From contig CAJJBP010000022.1 of NCBI GenBank assembly GCA_905182425.1, positions 1 to 48,733 on the forward strand: a stretch of DNA of 48,733 nucleotides. The letters run 5' to 3'. This document shows positions 1 through 8,212 of this stretch, piece by piece. The notes under the pieces are model-generated. The model saw nothing but the letters and a program-made list of their open reading frames with translations, was not told the DNA's origin and did no database searches. The position numbers were made by a program, and so were the translations under genes. How positions within the stretch are numbered: position 1 is the stretch's first letter; each line of letters opens with the position of its first letter. This stretch comes from an uncultured Planktomarina sp. (GTDB lineage: Bacteria > Pseudomonadota > Alphaproteobacteria > Rhodobacterales > Rhodobacteraceae).

Positions 1-1691
1 AGGCCAAGGCTTTCAAGTTTCAACAAGACTTGATGCGCGCAGTTGTCTACCTCAACGTTTTGAGTTTCTAATCTGACCTCTGGATCCAGTGGAATTTCAT
101 ATGGATCAGAAATACCTGTGAATTCCTTGATTTTTCCAGCGCGGGCCAATTTGTAGAGCCCTTTGCGGTCCCGGCGCTCGCACTCTTCAATTGATGTTGC
201 CACATGCACTTCGAGGAACGCGCCAAAGCCTTCAATTTCTTCGCGTACAGCCTGGCGTGTGTTGGCATAAGGCGCGATTGGCGCGCAAATTGCGATACCT
301 CCATTTTTGGTAATCTCCGATGCTACATAACCGATACGCCGAATATTCAGGTTACGATGTTCTTTTGAGAATCCAAGTTCTGACGATAAGTTCTTACGGA
401 CAATATCCCCATCTAAGAGGGTAACGGGCCTGCCGCCCATTTCCATAAGTTTAACCAAGAGAGCATTTGCGATGGTCGACTTTCCAGAACCCGAAAGGCC
501 AGTAAAAAATACTGTAAAGCCTTGCTTATGACGCGCTGGTTTTGATTTGCGAAGCTCAATAACTACTTGTGGGAAGCTAAACCATTCAGGGATTTCTAGC
601 CCTTCTGAAAGGCGGCGGCGCAGTTCAGTGCCGGATATATTTAAAACAGTGGCACCGTTCTCAACCTCGTCAACTGGCTCATATTGTGCGCGATCTTGAA
701 CATATACCATATGTTTGAAATCGACCATTTCAACATTAATCTCGCTCTCAAACTTTCGAAAAAGATCTTGTGCCTCGTAAGGACCATAAAAATCGCAACC
801 AGCTGAATTCTTGCCTGGACCTGCATGGTCGCGACCAACAATAAAATGAGTGCATCCGTGATTTGCGCGGATAATACCGTGCCAAACAGCCTCTCGTGGG
901 CCGGCCATCCGCATAGCGAGATTGAGCAAAGACATCGAAGTCGTCGCAGTTGGATATTGGTCTAGCACGGCCTCGTAGCAACGCACCCGAGTAAAGTGAT
1001 CGATATCCCCCGGTTTTGTCATTCCAACAACAGGATGGATGAGGAGGTTCGCCTGGGCTTCTTTGGCTGCGCGAAATGTTAGTTCCTGATGGGCTCGGTG
1101 CAATGGATTGCGGGTTTGAAAGGCGACCACGCGACGCCATCCCATTTTACGAAAATAGGCGCGCAATTCATTTGGGGTATCCCTACGCCCACGAAAGTCG
1201 TAATGTACTGGCTGTTGAATTCCGGTAACTGGTCCACCTAAATAAACTTTGCCAGCTTGACTATAAAGGTAGTTTACAGCCGGGTGCGCAAGGTCATTGG
1301 TGCCAAACACCATTTTTGCTTCGAAAGATTTATTTGGGCGCCATCGATCAGTGACAGTGATTATCGCTAAAATAACACCCTCTTGGTCCCGCAAGGCAAT
1401 ACTTTGGTCCAGCTCCAAGCTTGCCGCGAACTCTTCTGAGACATCAAGATTAATAGGAATCGGCCATAGGTGACCGTCTGCCAATCTCATGTTCTTGACT
1501 ACACTGTCGTAATCTTCTTCGTTCAAAAAGCCATTGAGCGGATTGAACCCGCCGTTCATCAATAACTCTAGATCACAAATTTGGCGTAGTGTTAGATCCC
1601 ATGACTTTAGATCTGCCGCTTCACTTTTAAGTTTTTGCGCTCTGTCATAACTTACGTAAAGTTCTGGAATAGGCTTTAAATTGTTTTTCAT
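1..1691 (-). CDS. Bifunctional ATP sulfurylase / APS kinase, 3' end cut by window edge
   Basis: Activates sulfate in the cytoplasm in two steps: sulfate plus ATP gives APS, and APS plus ATP gives PAPS, feeding assimilatory sulfate reduction or sulfation. About 563 codons are visible and the frame is still open at base 1; fused enzymes of this type are about 570 residues, so only a few residues are missing. The N-terminal PUA-like and sulfurylase domains cover about residues 1-370, with the nucleotide-binding QTRNPLHRAH motif near 195. A C-terminal APS kinase domain follows, with the P-loop GLSGSGKST near 400 and LDGD just after it. I chose the ATG at 1691, which begins MKNNLKPIPELYVSYD. It lies 136 bases downstream of trxB on the same strand. 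The fusion order (sulfurylase then kinase) is the one I know from alphaproteobacteria. The call is firm. Confidence 0.95.
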   Translation of the reverse strand, partial: MKNNLKPIPELYVSYDRAQKLKSEAADLKSWDLTLRQICDLELLMNGGFNPLNGFLNEEDYDSVVKNMRLADGHLWPIPINLDVSEEFAASLELDQSIALRDQEGVILAIITVTDRWRPNKSFEAKMVFGTNDLAHPAVNYLYSQAGKVYLGGPVTGIQQPVHYDFRGRRDTPNELRAYFRKMGWRRVVAFQTRNPLHRAHQELTFRAAKEAQANLLIHPVVGMTKPGDIDHFTRVRCYEAVLDQYPTATTSMSLLNLAMRMAGPREAVWHGIIRANHGCTHFIVGRDHAGPGKNSAGCDFYGPYEAQDLFRKFESEINVEMVDFKHMVYVQDRAQYEPVDEVENGATVLNISGTELRRRLSEGLEIPEWFSFPQVVIELRKSKPARHKQGFTVFFTGLSGSGKSTIANALLVKLMEMGGRPVTLLDGDIVRKNLSSELGFSKEHRNLNIRRIGYVASEITKNGGIAICAPIAPYANTRQAVREEIEGFGAFLEVHVATSIEECERRDRKGLYKLARAGKIKEFTGISDPYEIPLDPEVRLETQNVEVDNCAHQVLLKLESLG

Positions 1692-1827
1692 TATGTAGAG
1701 ACCTTTTATCCCATGTCGTACTTTCAATATCATAATTGTATTAAAGCACTGATCTAATTATCCACATTAGAAAATATTCCAGTGACACCCGATGACCGCT
1801 AACACTTTATAGTGAAGTAGGTCCGCT

Positions 1828-2769
1828 TTAAGACTGCTCGGACAACCAACGCTCTGCCTCTAGTGCCGCCATGCAACCCATGCCTGCACTAGTTACAGCT
1901 TGGCGGTATTTGTGGTCTGTTAAGTCACCGGCAGCGAATACGCCGGGGATTGAGGTTTCCGTGCTATCAGGCTTTGTTACCACATACCCACCCATGTGTG
2001 TTTCCAATACATCTTTGACCAATTCGTTTGAGGGCGCGTGTCCAATTGCAACAAAAAGACCTTTGCAAGGAATATCAGTAATCTGGCCAGTTTCTGTATG
2101 TTTCACTTTTATACCCTCTACGCCCAATGGCATTTCCGTGCCGTAAACTTCGTCTAGCTCGTGAAACCACATGGGCGATATTTTTTTGTTTTTCATTAAT
2201 CTATCAATCAAAATACGTTCTGCACGCAATTCATCACGACGATGTATCAATGTTACCTTGGACGCAAATTTTGTCAGAAATAAAGCTTCTTCGACGGCGG
2301 TGTTACCGCCACCTACAACGACAATTTCTTGGCCACGATAAAAGAACCCATCACAGGTTGCACAAGCTGAAACTCCAAAACCTTTAAACTTCTCTTCACT
2401 GGGTAGGCCTAACCATTTAGCGCGTGCGCCTGTCGCAAGAATGACCGCATCACAAGTATAACTTGTGCCGCTATCGCCTTGAGCTTTAAAAGGGCGCTCA
2501 GAAACATCTAGGTCTATAATAATGTCATTGATAACTTCTGTTCCCATCGCTTTTGCGTGGGCTTCCATGCGTATCATTAGATCTGGGCCTTGAACTTCGC
2601 TGTCACCTGGCCAGTTTTCAACTTCGGTTGTTGTAGTTAACTGCCCTCCAGGTTCAATTCCTTGGACTAAAATAGGTTCCAACATAGCTCTACTTGCGTA
2701 AACACCAGCGGTATACCCAGTGGGGCCTGAGCCAATAATCAATACTTTTGTGTGGCGCGCTTGAGACAT
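1828..2769 (-). CDS. trxB: Thioredoxin-disulfide reductase
   Basis: NADPH-dependent FAD flavoenzyme that keeps thioredoxin reduced in the cytoplasm. Its 313 residues match the usual family length. Visible motifs in order are the FAD-binding GSGPTG at 13-18, the redox-active CATC at 136-139, the NADPH-binding GGGNTA at 153-158 and the C-terminal FAD motif AAGDLTD. The frame extends upstream to 2811, but I start at MSQARHTKV because AGGA lies 8 bases before that ATG and the added residues do not resemble the family. It is divergent from the Lrp/AsnC gene at 2978, a pairing I recognise from Rhodobacteraceae, and may be controlled by the tandem repeat between them. The sulfate activation gene follows 136 bases downstream. 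Confidence 0.97.
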   Translation of the reverse strand: MSQARHTKVLIIGSGPTGYTAGVYASRAMLEPILVQGIEPGGQLTTTTEVENWPGDSEVQGPDLMIRMEAHAKAMGTEVINDIIIDLDVSERPFKAQGDSGTSYTCDAVILATGARAKWLGLPSEEKFKGFGVSACATCDGFFYRGQEIVVVGGGNTAVEEALFLTKFASKVTLIHRRDELRAERILIDRLMKNKKISPMWFHELDEVYGTEMPLGVEGIKVKHTETGQITDIPCKGLFVAIGHAPSNELVKDVLETHMGGYVVTKPDSTETSIPGVFAAGDLTDHKYRQAVTSAGMGCMAALEAERWLSEQS

Positions 2770-2880
2770 GTAAAATCCTTCCAAGTCTGTGGTTGAAATT
2801 CGTATACACATGTGGGCGTTCGGGCAAAAGCCAAAATAATTTTCAGTTTGTCAGAGACCGCATGTAGGAATTATTATTGC

Positions 2881-2922
2881 TCATCCTTGAAACATTATTA
2901 CCCATCTTTGAAACATTGTTGC
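2881..2922. promoter_or_regulatory. Tandem 21-base repeat, candidate operator between trxB and lrp
   Basis: Two adjacent copies, 2881-2901 and 2902-2922, match at 17 of 21 positions and share the core TTGAAACATT. The 21-base period places the copies two helical turns apart on the same face. They sit in the divergent promoter region, 56 bases before the likely lrp start and 112 before trxB. Lrp-family proteins often bind phased sites beside their own gene, so autoregulation by the adjacent regulator is a reasonable inference, not something seen. Confidence 0.45.
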
Positions 2923-2977
2923 GTATGTCGGCTAGTTTTGATATGTTTTTTTGAAATCTTCAAAAAGCTTGGGTAAT

Positions 2978-3472
2978 ATGCATCGTTTAGACGAAATCGA
3001 TAGATTAATTTTAGCTGAATTGCAGTCTGATGGGCGCATGACTAATGTTGAATTGGCGAGACGGGTTGGTATTTCTGCGCCCCCGTGTTTGCGTCGAGTA
3101 CGCACCCTAGAGGAAGCGGGCTTCATTCTAGGCTATCACGCTGATATCGATGCGCGTCATTTGGGCTTTGAAGTTCAAGTTTTTGCGATGGTTGGTTTGC
3201 AAAGCCAAGCAGAAACGGATTTATCAGCTTTTGAACGGAGATGCCGTGCTTGGCCGTTGGTTCGGGAATGTCACATGTTGAATGGTGAAGTTGACTTCGT
3301 CTTGAAATGTGTCGCACCGGACTTATCTTCATTCCAAATGTTTTTAACTGAAGAGTTGACGTCAGCCGAAAACGTTGCAAGCGTAAAAACCTCTTTAGTT
3401 ATTCGCTGTGCCAAAGACCAACCAGGTGTACCATTCGACGTATTAGAAGAGCGTTTATCCATAACCCCATAA
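2978..3472 (+). CDS. Lrp/AsnC family transcriptional regulator
   Basis: DNA-binding regulator of 164 residues. The N-terminal helix-turn-helix (about residues 5-50) contains LDEIDRLILAELQ and VELARRVGISAPPCLRRVRTLE, both typical of Lrp/AsnC. The rest is the AsnC-type RAM domain that oligomerises and senses small molecules, often amino acids. The frame could begin at TTG 2951, but I prefer the ATG at 2978 because family members start a few residues before the LDxxD motif. The ribosome-binding site is weak for either start. It is divergent from trxB and convergent with pgeF. The effector cannot be inferred; the conserved trxB neighbourhood suggests a local or autoregulatory target. Confidence 0.9.
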   Translation: MHRLDEIDRLILAELQSDGRMTNVELARRVGISAPPCLRRVRTLEEAGFILGYHADIDARHLGFEVQVFAMVGLQSQAETDLSAFERRCRAWPLVRECHMLNGEVDFVLKCVAPDLSSFQMFLTEELTSAENVASVKTSLVIRCAKDQPGVPFDVLEERLSITP

Positions 3473-3495
3473 GTTAAAATATTTTTAAAAAAATA

Positions 3496-4266
3496 TTACA
3501 GACTGATGCAAGAAATAAGTCTGCCATAATCGGTATCTTTTTGGTGTACTGATCTACGATATGAAAAGAATTTTAATGGATCAGCATAGGTGCAATGACC
3601 AATCCATTTAGCCTGCAGGATATTCTCTGATTTCAAGATTTTAAGGCTGTACCCAGGTAAATCGAATTGAAATCTGTCCTCTTTTCCTTGAACAAAAAAA
3701 CGTTTGGCATCTGGATCATCATTGCAGATCTCATTGAAAAAATCAGGCCCAATTTCATAGGCGTTTTGGCTAATGCAAGGTCCAATAACTGCTTTTATAT
3801 TTTTGCGTTTGGCGCCCAAAGCTTCCATCGCCACAATCGTATTCTGCAAGATGCGAGCCTTAGTCCCCTTTGAGCCTGCATGTGCCGCACCAATGACTTT
3901 TGCTGAGCCATCATAGAATAAAACTGGCTGACAATCAGCTGTCAAAATACTTAGGATAAGTCCAGTTTGAGCCGTTACCATAGCGTCTGCTTTCGGGGTT
4001 TCATTGTATGGTGCTTTAACTGTTAGAACATCTGAGGAATGGTGTTGATGAACTGATAATAGACTGTCAGAACTTCTTCCAAAATAATTTGTTACTGCCT
4101 GTCGGTTAGCCTCTACGTTTGAGGCTTTATCGGCTGAGCCGCGCCCACAATTCAGACCCTTGTAAATACCTTTTGAATATCCACCAATGCGCGTAAAAAA
4201 ACCATGAGGGATTGCATCAAATAACTCTGAATTAAAACTTTTTAAGCCACCATGATCCATGTCCAT
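3496..4266 (-). CDS. pgeF: Laccase-domain purine nucleoside phosphorylase / peptidoglycan editing factor
   Basis: Member of the YfiH/PgeF (DUF152, multicopper polyphenol oxidase-like) family, 256 residues, close to the usual length. The family is reported to act on purine nucleosides and to prevent misincorporation of L-serine into cell-wall precursors. Metal and catalytic residues are visible: HQHHSSDV at 73-80, the cysteine of LTADCQPV (about 112) and the histidine of AAHAG (about 129). It is the last gene of a minus-strand operon after lgt and the methyltransferase; its ATG directly abuts the methyltransferase stop codon, which implies translational coupling. A second ATG two codons downstream is also possible. 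The order lgt - methyltransferase - pgeF is one I know from Rhodobacteraceae and links it to envelope maintenance. Confidence 0.92.
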   Translation of the reverse strand: MDMDHGGLKSFNSELFDAIPHGFFTRIGGYSKGIYKGLNCGRGSADKASNVEANRQAVTNYFGRSSDSLLSVHQHHSSDVLTVKAPYNETPKADAMVTAQTGLILSILTADCQPVLFYDGSAKVIGAAHAGSKGTKARILQNTIVAMEALGAKRKNIKAVIGPCISQNAYEIGPDFFNEICNDDPDAKRFFVQGKEDRFQFDLPGYSLKILKSENILQAKWIGHCTYADPLKFFSYRRSVHQKDTDYGRLISCISL

Positions 4267-5322
4267 TTAAATATCCAAACCGGCAGGCAGATAATCTGCC
4301 TGTGGGGCAATTCCTATTACTTTAAACAGGTTTCCCATCTCGTCTGGGTGGCTCAAGCGGCGATGAGCCGCAACATGGCTTTCAAGAGCTTTTCCTTCTA
4401 ATTTTTTTGCTAATACTTTAGCTCTCTGAGTTAAGCCGAGACGCTCTAAAAATACACCCTGTGGGGTCAGTCGGGAAGAAATGGCAGGCGGCACCGCTTT
4501 ATAGACGGCTTCGAAATCAACATGCGCGGTCACGTCCACTTCTCCAGGAGCATCGAGAGGGCTGACCACTTTATGGTTGCTGACCGCTTGCAGCGTGCTG
4601 CCTTTCGAGCGCCAATCGCCATAGTCAATCAGCAGAGCTGCACCACCGTTCTGTTTAATACCGTGTGATATATTGGAAATAATATGTGACAAGGAAGGAC
4701 AGTATTCGATCAAGTTGCCTTGTACTGTATCTTTAATGCGGTGCTTCAGGAAATCAAAATTTTGAGGTGCCGCACGGCCAAACCCTAAAGTATCACCTGC
4801 CAGGCCGACGAGACATTCTTCCCAAGCATGTTTGGTGCGCCAAAACTGACGAATTGGTAAAGCATCTAGAAATTCATTGGCAACCAAAAAGATTGGAACA
4901 TTTGGAAGTGACAACACATCGGTGTGGTGCTCTGCCTGGGGGAGTGCATGTACCTGTATTTGGCGCAATTTAGTCGAGCTTTCAACGAGATGAACTGGGA
5001 GTTGACCAAAGCCTGGAATAGCAGCGGCGGAACGGAGCATATCTAACATTAAAGTTCCTCGCCCAGGGCCGAGCTCTACGAAAATAGCATCTTTAGGCCG
5101 CCCCTGAGCCATCCATGCCTGTCCCAGAGATAAGGCAATCATCTCGCCAAACATTTGGCTAATTTCTGGGGCTGTGATGAAATCTCCTTGTGCGCCGAAG
5201 ACAACGCGCTGTGTGTAATAGCCATGGTCGGGATGCATCAACGCCTCAACCATATAGTCCGCTACATTTATAGGGCCTTGCGTCTTAATGCGAGATTTAA
5301 GAATTTCACTTAACGCCGTCAT
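4267..5322 (-). CDS. Class I SAM-dependent methyltransferase, MidA/NDUFAF7 family
   Basis: 351-residue member of the COG1565 (DUF185) family. The mitochondrial relative NDUFAF7/MidA methylates an arginine of a complex I subunit; the bacterial substrate is not settled. The N-terminus has the family signature ADYMVEALMHPDHGYYTQ (21-38) followed by GDFITAPEISQMFGE (46-60). The SAM-binding glycine loop FVELGPGRGT is at 81-90. The gene begins inside the end of lgt, with a 4-base ATGA-type overlap, and its stop abuts the pgeF start, so all three are almost certainly one transcript. The family call is firm; a role in complex I assembly is transferred from the mitochondrial relative. Confidence 0.9.
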   Translation of the reverse strand: MTALSEILKSRIKTQGPINVADYMVEALMHPDHGYYTQRVVFGAQGDFITAPEISQMFGEMIALSLGQAWMAQGRPKDAIFVELGPGRGTLMLDMLRSAAAIPGFGQLPVHLVESSTKLRQIQVHALPQAEHHTDVLSLPNVPIFLVANEFLDALPIRQFWRTKHAWEECLVGLAGDTLGFGRAAPQNFDFLKHRIKDTVQGNLIEYCPSLSHIISNISHGIKQNGGAALLIDYGDWRSKGSTLQAVSNHKVVSPLDAPGEVDVTAHVDFEAVYKAVPPAISSRLTPQGVFLERLGLTQRAKVLAKKLEGKALESHVAAHRRLSHPDEMGNLFKVIGIAPQADYLPAGLDI

Positions 5323-6245
5323 ACTTTGCTAGACCTTTGAATCAACCAAATGCCGATACCAATCATTGGTAAGGATAGAATTTGACCCATTGTTAGTCCC
5401 CAATTGCTTAGTTGCAAAGCATAGCCAACTGGATTTTCCAATGATTGATAATGAAAATCGGGTTGTCTGACCAGCTCAACCAAGAACCGGACCATGCCAT
5501 AACCGAAAGAAAAAACACCAGTCAAAAGCCCCGTACGCCGAAAGGCACTAGTTTTGAAAACTAAAAAGAGTAATACGCCACCCAATATTAGCCCTTCGCC
5601 TAAGGCTTCATAGAGTTGTGATGGATGACGCGCGCAGGCTCCGACGACTGACTCAATACAATTTTGTGCACTATACCCCGGAAAAATTACTGCCCAAGGT
5701 ACAGTCGTTTCGCGACCCCAAAGCTCAGCGTTTATAAAGTTCGCTAAACGGCCAAATAAGAGCCCAGATGGTGCCGAGACTGCAATCACATCTGCCACCT
5801 TCAGAATTGAAATTTCGTATTTTCGACAAAATAAAGTGCCAGCAACTATCACACCTAAAAAACCGCCATGAAAAGACATGCCGCCATCGAAAATTCTCAA
5901 AGCAGAAATGGGATCAGAGATATATTCAAATGGTTTATAAAAAAATACATAACCCAACCGGCCACCAAAAATTATTCCAATAATCATCCAAGTCATTAAT
6001 GAATCGAGGTTTTTTTCTGTTAGGGCTGAGTTTTTATTAGGCCAAATATTTGGCATACGAATAATTCTTCGTATTAGCCAGCTGGCTACCAGAATACCAA
6101 AAATATAGGCTAAAGCGTACCATCTTATAGCAAATTCAAAGCCACCTAGGGAGAAATCTTGCCCCATAAGTACAAAGTCCCATTGCCTAATTTTATACGA
6201 AAAAAGGGCTGGAGAGACATTGGGAAATGGAATCGAAGCTAGCAT
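5319..6245 (-). CDS. lgt: Phosphatidylglycerol-prolipoprotein diacylglyceryl transferase
   Basis: Inner-membrane enzyme that transfers diacylglyceryl from phosphatidylglycerol to the lipobox cysteine of prolipoproteins, the first step of lipoprotein maturation. Its 308 residues are largely hydrophobic with several transmembrane helices. Family signatures are RWYALAY at 41-47, GGMSFHGG at 121-128, the Lgt motif GRLANFINAELWGRET at 165-180, and HPSQLYEA further on. It starts the minus-strand operon with the methyltransferase and pgeF, and is divergent from ubiK. The start MLASIPFPNVSP fits the family N-terminus although its ribosome-binding site is not ideally spaced. The last enzyme of the same lipoprotein pathway, lnt, is at the right edge of this window. 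Confidence 0.97.
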   Translation of the reverse strand: MLASIPFPNVSPALFSYKIRQWDFVLMGQDFSLGGFEFAIRWYALAYIFGILVASWLIRRIIRMPNIWPNKNSALTEKNLDSLMTWMIIGIIFGGRLGYVFFYKPFEYISDPISALRIFDGGMSFHGGFLGVIVAGTLFCRKYEISILKVADVIAVSAPSGLLFGRLANFINAELWGRETTVPWAVIFPGYSAQNCIESVVGACARHPSQLYEALGEGLILGGVLLFLVFKTSAFRRTGLLTGVFSFGYGMVRFLVELVRQPDFHYQSLENPVGYALQLSNWGLTMGQILSLPMIGIGIWLIQRSSKV

Positions 6246-6346
6246 ACCCTTTCATTCCCAGCGGCGCGCGTTAAGTCAACCTTGAGAATTTCAAACGAAG
6301 GCGCCATAAAGGGTTAAAGCGTAATATCGCCATCATGGAGAAAAAA

Positions 6347-6601
6347 ATGCAGGGCAGAAATAAATTAATGGATGATATTGGTCAGATTATGACAAATGCT
6401 ATGGGAGTTGCACAGGGCGCTAAAGATGAGGCTGAGACAGCTATGAAAAGCCTCATGGATCGTTGGCTTGCGGATCGCGACTTTGTAACCCGCGACGAAT
6501 TTGATGCTGTACGTGCAATGGCTCAAAAAGCAAGAAAAGAGAATGAGGCGTTAAAACTGCGAATCGATTCGCTAGAAACAGCTAGGAAATCGAAGAAATA
6601 A
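6347..6601 (+). CDS. ubiK: Accessory factor UbiK family protein (BMFP domain)
   Basis: Small protein of 84 residues resembling UbiK/YqiC, an accessory factor for aerobic ubiquinone biosynthesis that binds lipids through an amphipathic N-terminal helix. The C-terminal half (VRAMAQKARKENEALKLRI and beyond) has the heptad pattern of a coiled coil, and FVTRDEFDAVR is characteristic of the BMFP domain. An earlier ATG at 6335 is in frame, but GGAG at 6337-6340 is well placed for the ATG at 6347, so I use that. It is divergent from lgt and followed 32 bases later by a terminator hairpin, so it appears monocistronic. Confidence 0.85.
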   Translation: MQGRNKLMDDIGQIMTNAMGVAQGAKDEAETAMKSLMDRWLADRDFVTRDEFDAVRAMAQKARKENEALKLRIDSLETARKSKK

Positions 6602-6632
6602 ATTTTATTTGAAGATATTCGTCTTTAAAAAG

Positions 6633-6654
6633 CCGCCTCTCTGAGGCGGTTTTC
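6633..6654 (+). terminator. Rho-independent terminator after ubiK
   Basis: A perfect 7-base stem, CCGCCTC (6633-6639) paired with GAGGCGG (6643-6649), encloses a TCT loop and is followed by TTTTCT. An A-run precedes the stem. It lies 32 bases after the ubiK stop codon. Confidence 0.85.
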
Positions 6655-6798
6655 TGTGTTTTGGGCGCGATTTCGTTGGAAATGCCTACTTTCTCCACAG
6701 TTAATTGACTTATCCCCAGATAATTAGCTGGACACAAACCCTCCGCAGAGACACCATACTTAGTGTAGATTGGGAACACGTCCGCTAATTGTAGAGTG

Positions 6799-6818
6799 TT
6801 CACCAATGGTTTGGTGAA
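6799..6818. repeat. Perfect 8-base inverted repeat before the YbjN gene
   Basis: TTCACCAA (6799-6806) and TTGGTGAA (6811-6818) are perfect inverted copies separated by TGGT, ending 37 bases before the start codon at 6856. There is no T-run, so it is not an intrinsic terminator. It could be a dimeric operator or a leader hairpin; nothing in the sequence decides between them. Confidence 0.5.
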
Positions 6819-6855
6819 GAAATTATCAGGCCTTTAGTCCTAAAAGGGGTATGTT

Positions 6856-7359
6856 ATGGCACTGTCAAGCCAAGCTGTAGAATACGATGATCTACACCCC
6901 ATTGATATCGTGGAAGATATTGCCGCCAATCAAGATTGGGAATTTGAGCGGATCGCAGATGATCAGATTTCTATGTCGGTAGAAGGGCAGTGGCGGACTT
7001 ATACCGTTACGCTTTCTTGGTCAGATATGGATGAAATGCTACGTCTCATTTGTACCTTTGATATGGAGCCACCAGAGCACCGTCTAGGTCATCTCTACGC
7101 CGCACTAAACGCAGTAAACGAGGAATGTTGGGCTGGTGCGTTTACCTATCGTGGAGATAAAAGGTTAATGGCCGTACAGTACGGGTTGACCCTGGCGGGT
7201 AGGCAGGTGGCGAGTCCGGACCAAATTGATACGATGATTTCTGCAGCGGTTTTGTCGGCAGAGCGCTATTATCCAGCCTTCCAACTCGTTACTTGGGGCG
7301 AACGTGATTTAGAGCCTGCAATGCAAGTCGCCATTGCAGAGGTTCACGGTCACGCGTAA
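6856..7359 (+). CDS. YbjN domain-containing protein
   Basis: 167-residue cytoplasmic protein with the YbjN domain (DUF1790-like, similar to type III secretion chaperone folds). The domain is recognised from the pattern of WRTYTVTLSWSDMDEMLRLICTFDME near 47-72 and LYAALNAVNEECWAGAF near 80-96. YbjN proteins have been linked to stress and motility phenotypes in enterobacteria but have no settled biochemical role. A strong AGGGG site lies 7 bases before the ATG. proC begins 37 bases after its stop, and the arrangement ybjN-proC is one I associate with Rhodobacteraceae. The domain call is good; the function is unknown. Confidence 0.82.
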   Translation: MALSSQAVEYDDLHPIDIVEDIAANQDWEFERIADDQISMSVEGQWRTYTVTLSWSDMDEMLRLICTFDMEPPEHRLGHLYAALNAVNEECWAGAFTYRGDKRLMAVQYGLTLAGRQVASPDQIDTMISAAVLSAERYYPAFQLVTWGERDLEPAMQVAIAEVHGHA

Positions 7360-7396
7360 CAATAAAACCATCCTGGTTGATGGTGGTCGTGTCGGT

Positions 7397-8212
7397 ATGA
7401 TTCCAAATGTAATTTCTGAACGTGGGCTTGTGCTGCTTGGCTGCGGCAAAATGGGATCAGCACTATTGTCTGGTTGGTTGGATCAAGGATTACCTGCTTC
7501 GTCCGTTTGGATTTTAGACCCTAAACCCACCGACTGGGTTTTGAACCTTGGTGTACATGTTAATGAAATGCTTCCTGATAATCCCGCAATTATGTTGGTG
7601 GCTGTGAAACCCCAAGCTATGGAAGAAGCCTTGCCCCGGCTTCAAAAATGGGGCTCAGCAACAACTGTGTTTATTTCAGTTGCTGCCGGTATAAAAATTG
7701 CTGAATTTGAGGAAATCTTGGGTCGTTCCACCCCAATTGTTCGTGCAATGCCTAATACACCGGCTGCGGTTGGCCAAGGTATTACGGCATTGATCGGTAA
7801 CGATCGGGTTACTGAAAAAGACTTAGTTGACGCCGAACAACTTTTGATGGCCGTAGGCCAGACAGTTTTGCTTGATAATGAGGGTCAGATGGATGCTGTG
7901 ACGGGTTTGTCCGGATCAGGGCCCGCTTATGTCTTTCACTTGATCGAAGCTTTGGCGCAAGCTGGCAAAAAGCAAGGTCTCCCAGCTGACATGGCAATGA
8001 AGCTAGCCCAAGCTACTGTTGCAGGCGCTGGTGCGCTAGCTGCGCAGTCTAATGAGACGGCTGAAAAATTGCGAGTTAACGTGACCAGCCCAAATGGAAC
8101 TACGCAGGCGGGCCTCAAAATTCTGATGCACCCAAAAACAGGATTACAGTCTCTTATTAATCGTACAGTAAAAGCTGCAACTAAGCGCTCGCAAGACCTT
8201 TCAAATGGCTGA
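7397..8212 (+). CDS. proC: Pyrroline-5-carboxylate reductase
   Basis: Catalyses the last step of proline biosynthesis, NAD(P)H-dependent reduction of 1-pyrroline-5-carboxylate to proline. Visible features are the Rossmann motif LGCGKMGSA at about 14-22, VKPQ, the RAMPNTPA motif, and the C-terminal signature around TGLSGSGPAYVF and NVTSPNGTTQAGL. The frame runs up to 7334, but the ATG at 7397 gives 271 residues, the normal family length, and starts just before the first beta strand. The C-terminus overlaps the csaA-like gene by 8 bases, implying cotranscription. Confidence 0.95.
   Translation: MIPNVISERGLVLLGCGKMGSALLSGWLDQGLPASSVWILDPKPTDWVLNLGVHVNEMLPDNPAIMLVAVKPQAMEEALPRLQKWGSATTVFISVAAGIKIAEFEEILGRSTPIVRAMPNTPAAVGQGITALIGNDRVTEKDLVDAEQLLMAVGQTVLLDNEGQMDAVTGLSGSGPAYVFHLIEALAQAGKKQGLPADMAMKLAQATVAGAGALAAQSNETAEKLRVNVTSPNGTTQAGLKILMHPKTGLQSLINRTVKAATKRSQDLSNG

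Noticed and set aside
748-1140. 130-codon open frame on the minus strand inside the sulfate activation gene
   Set aside because: The overlapping minus frame carries all ATP sulfurylase motifs; this one is an out-of-frame shadow.
1758-1766. Perfect DnaA box TTATCCACA between trxB and the ATP sulfurylase gene
   Set aside because: A single 9-mer is expected by chance about once in a few windows of this size, and no origin-type genes or further boxes surround it.
3478-3497. AT-only inverted repeat AATATTTTT/AAAAATATT between lrp and pgeF stops
   Set aside because: The stem has no GC pairs and overlaps the pgeF stop codon; too weak to call a terminator.
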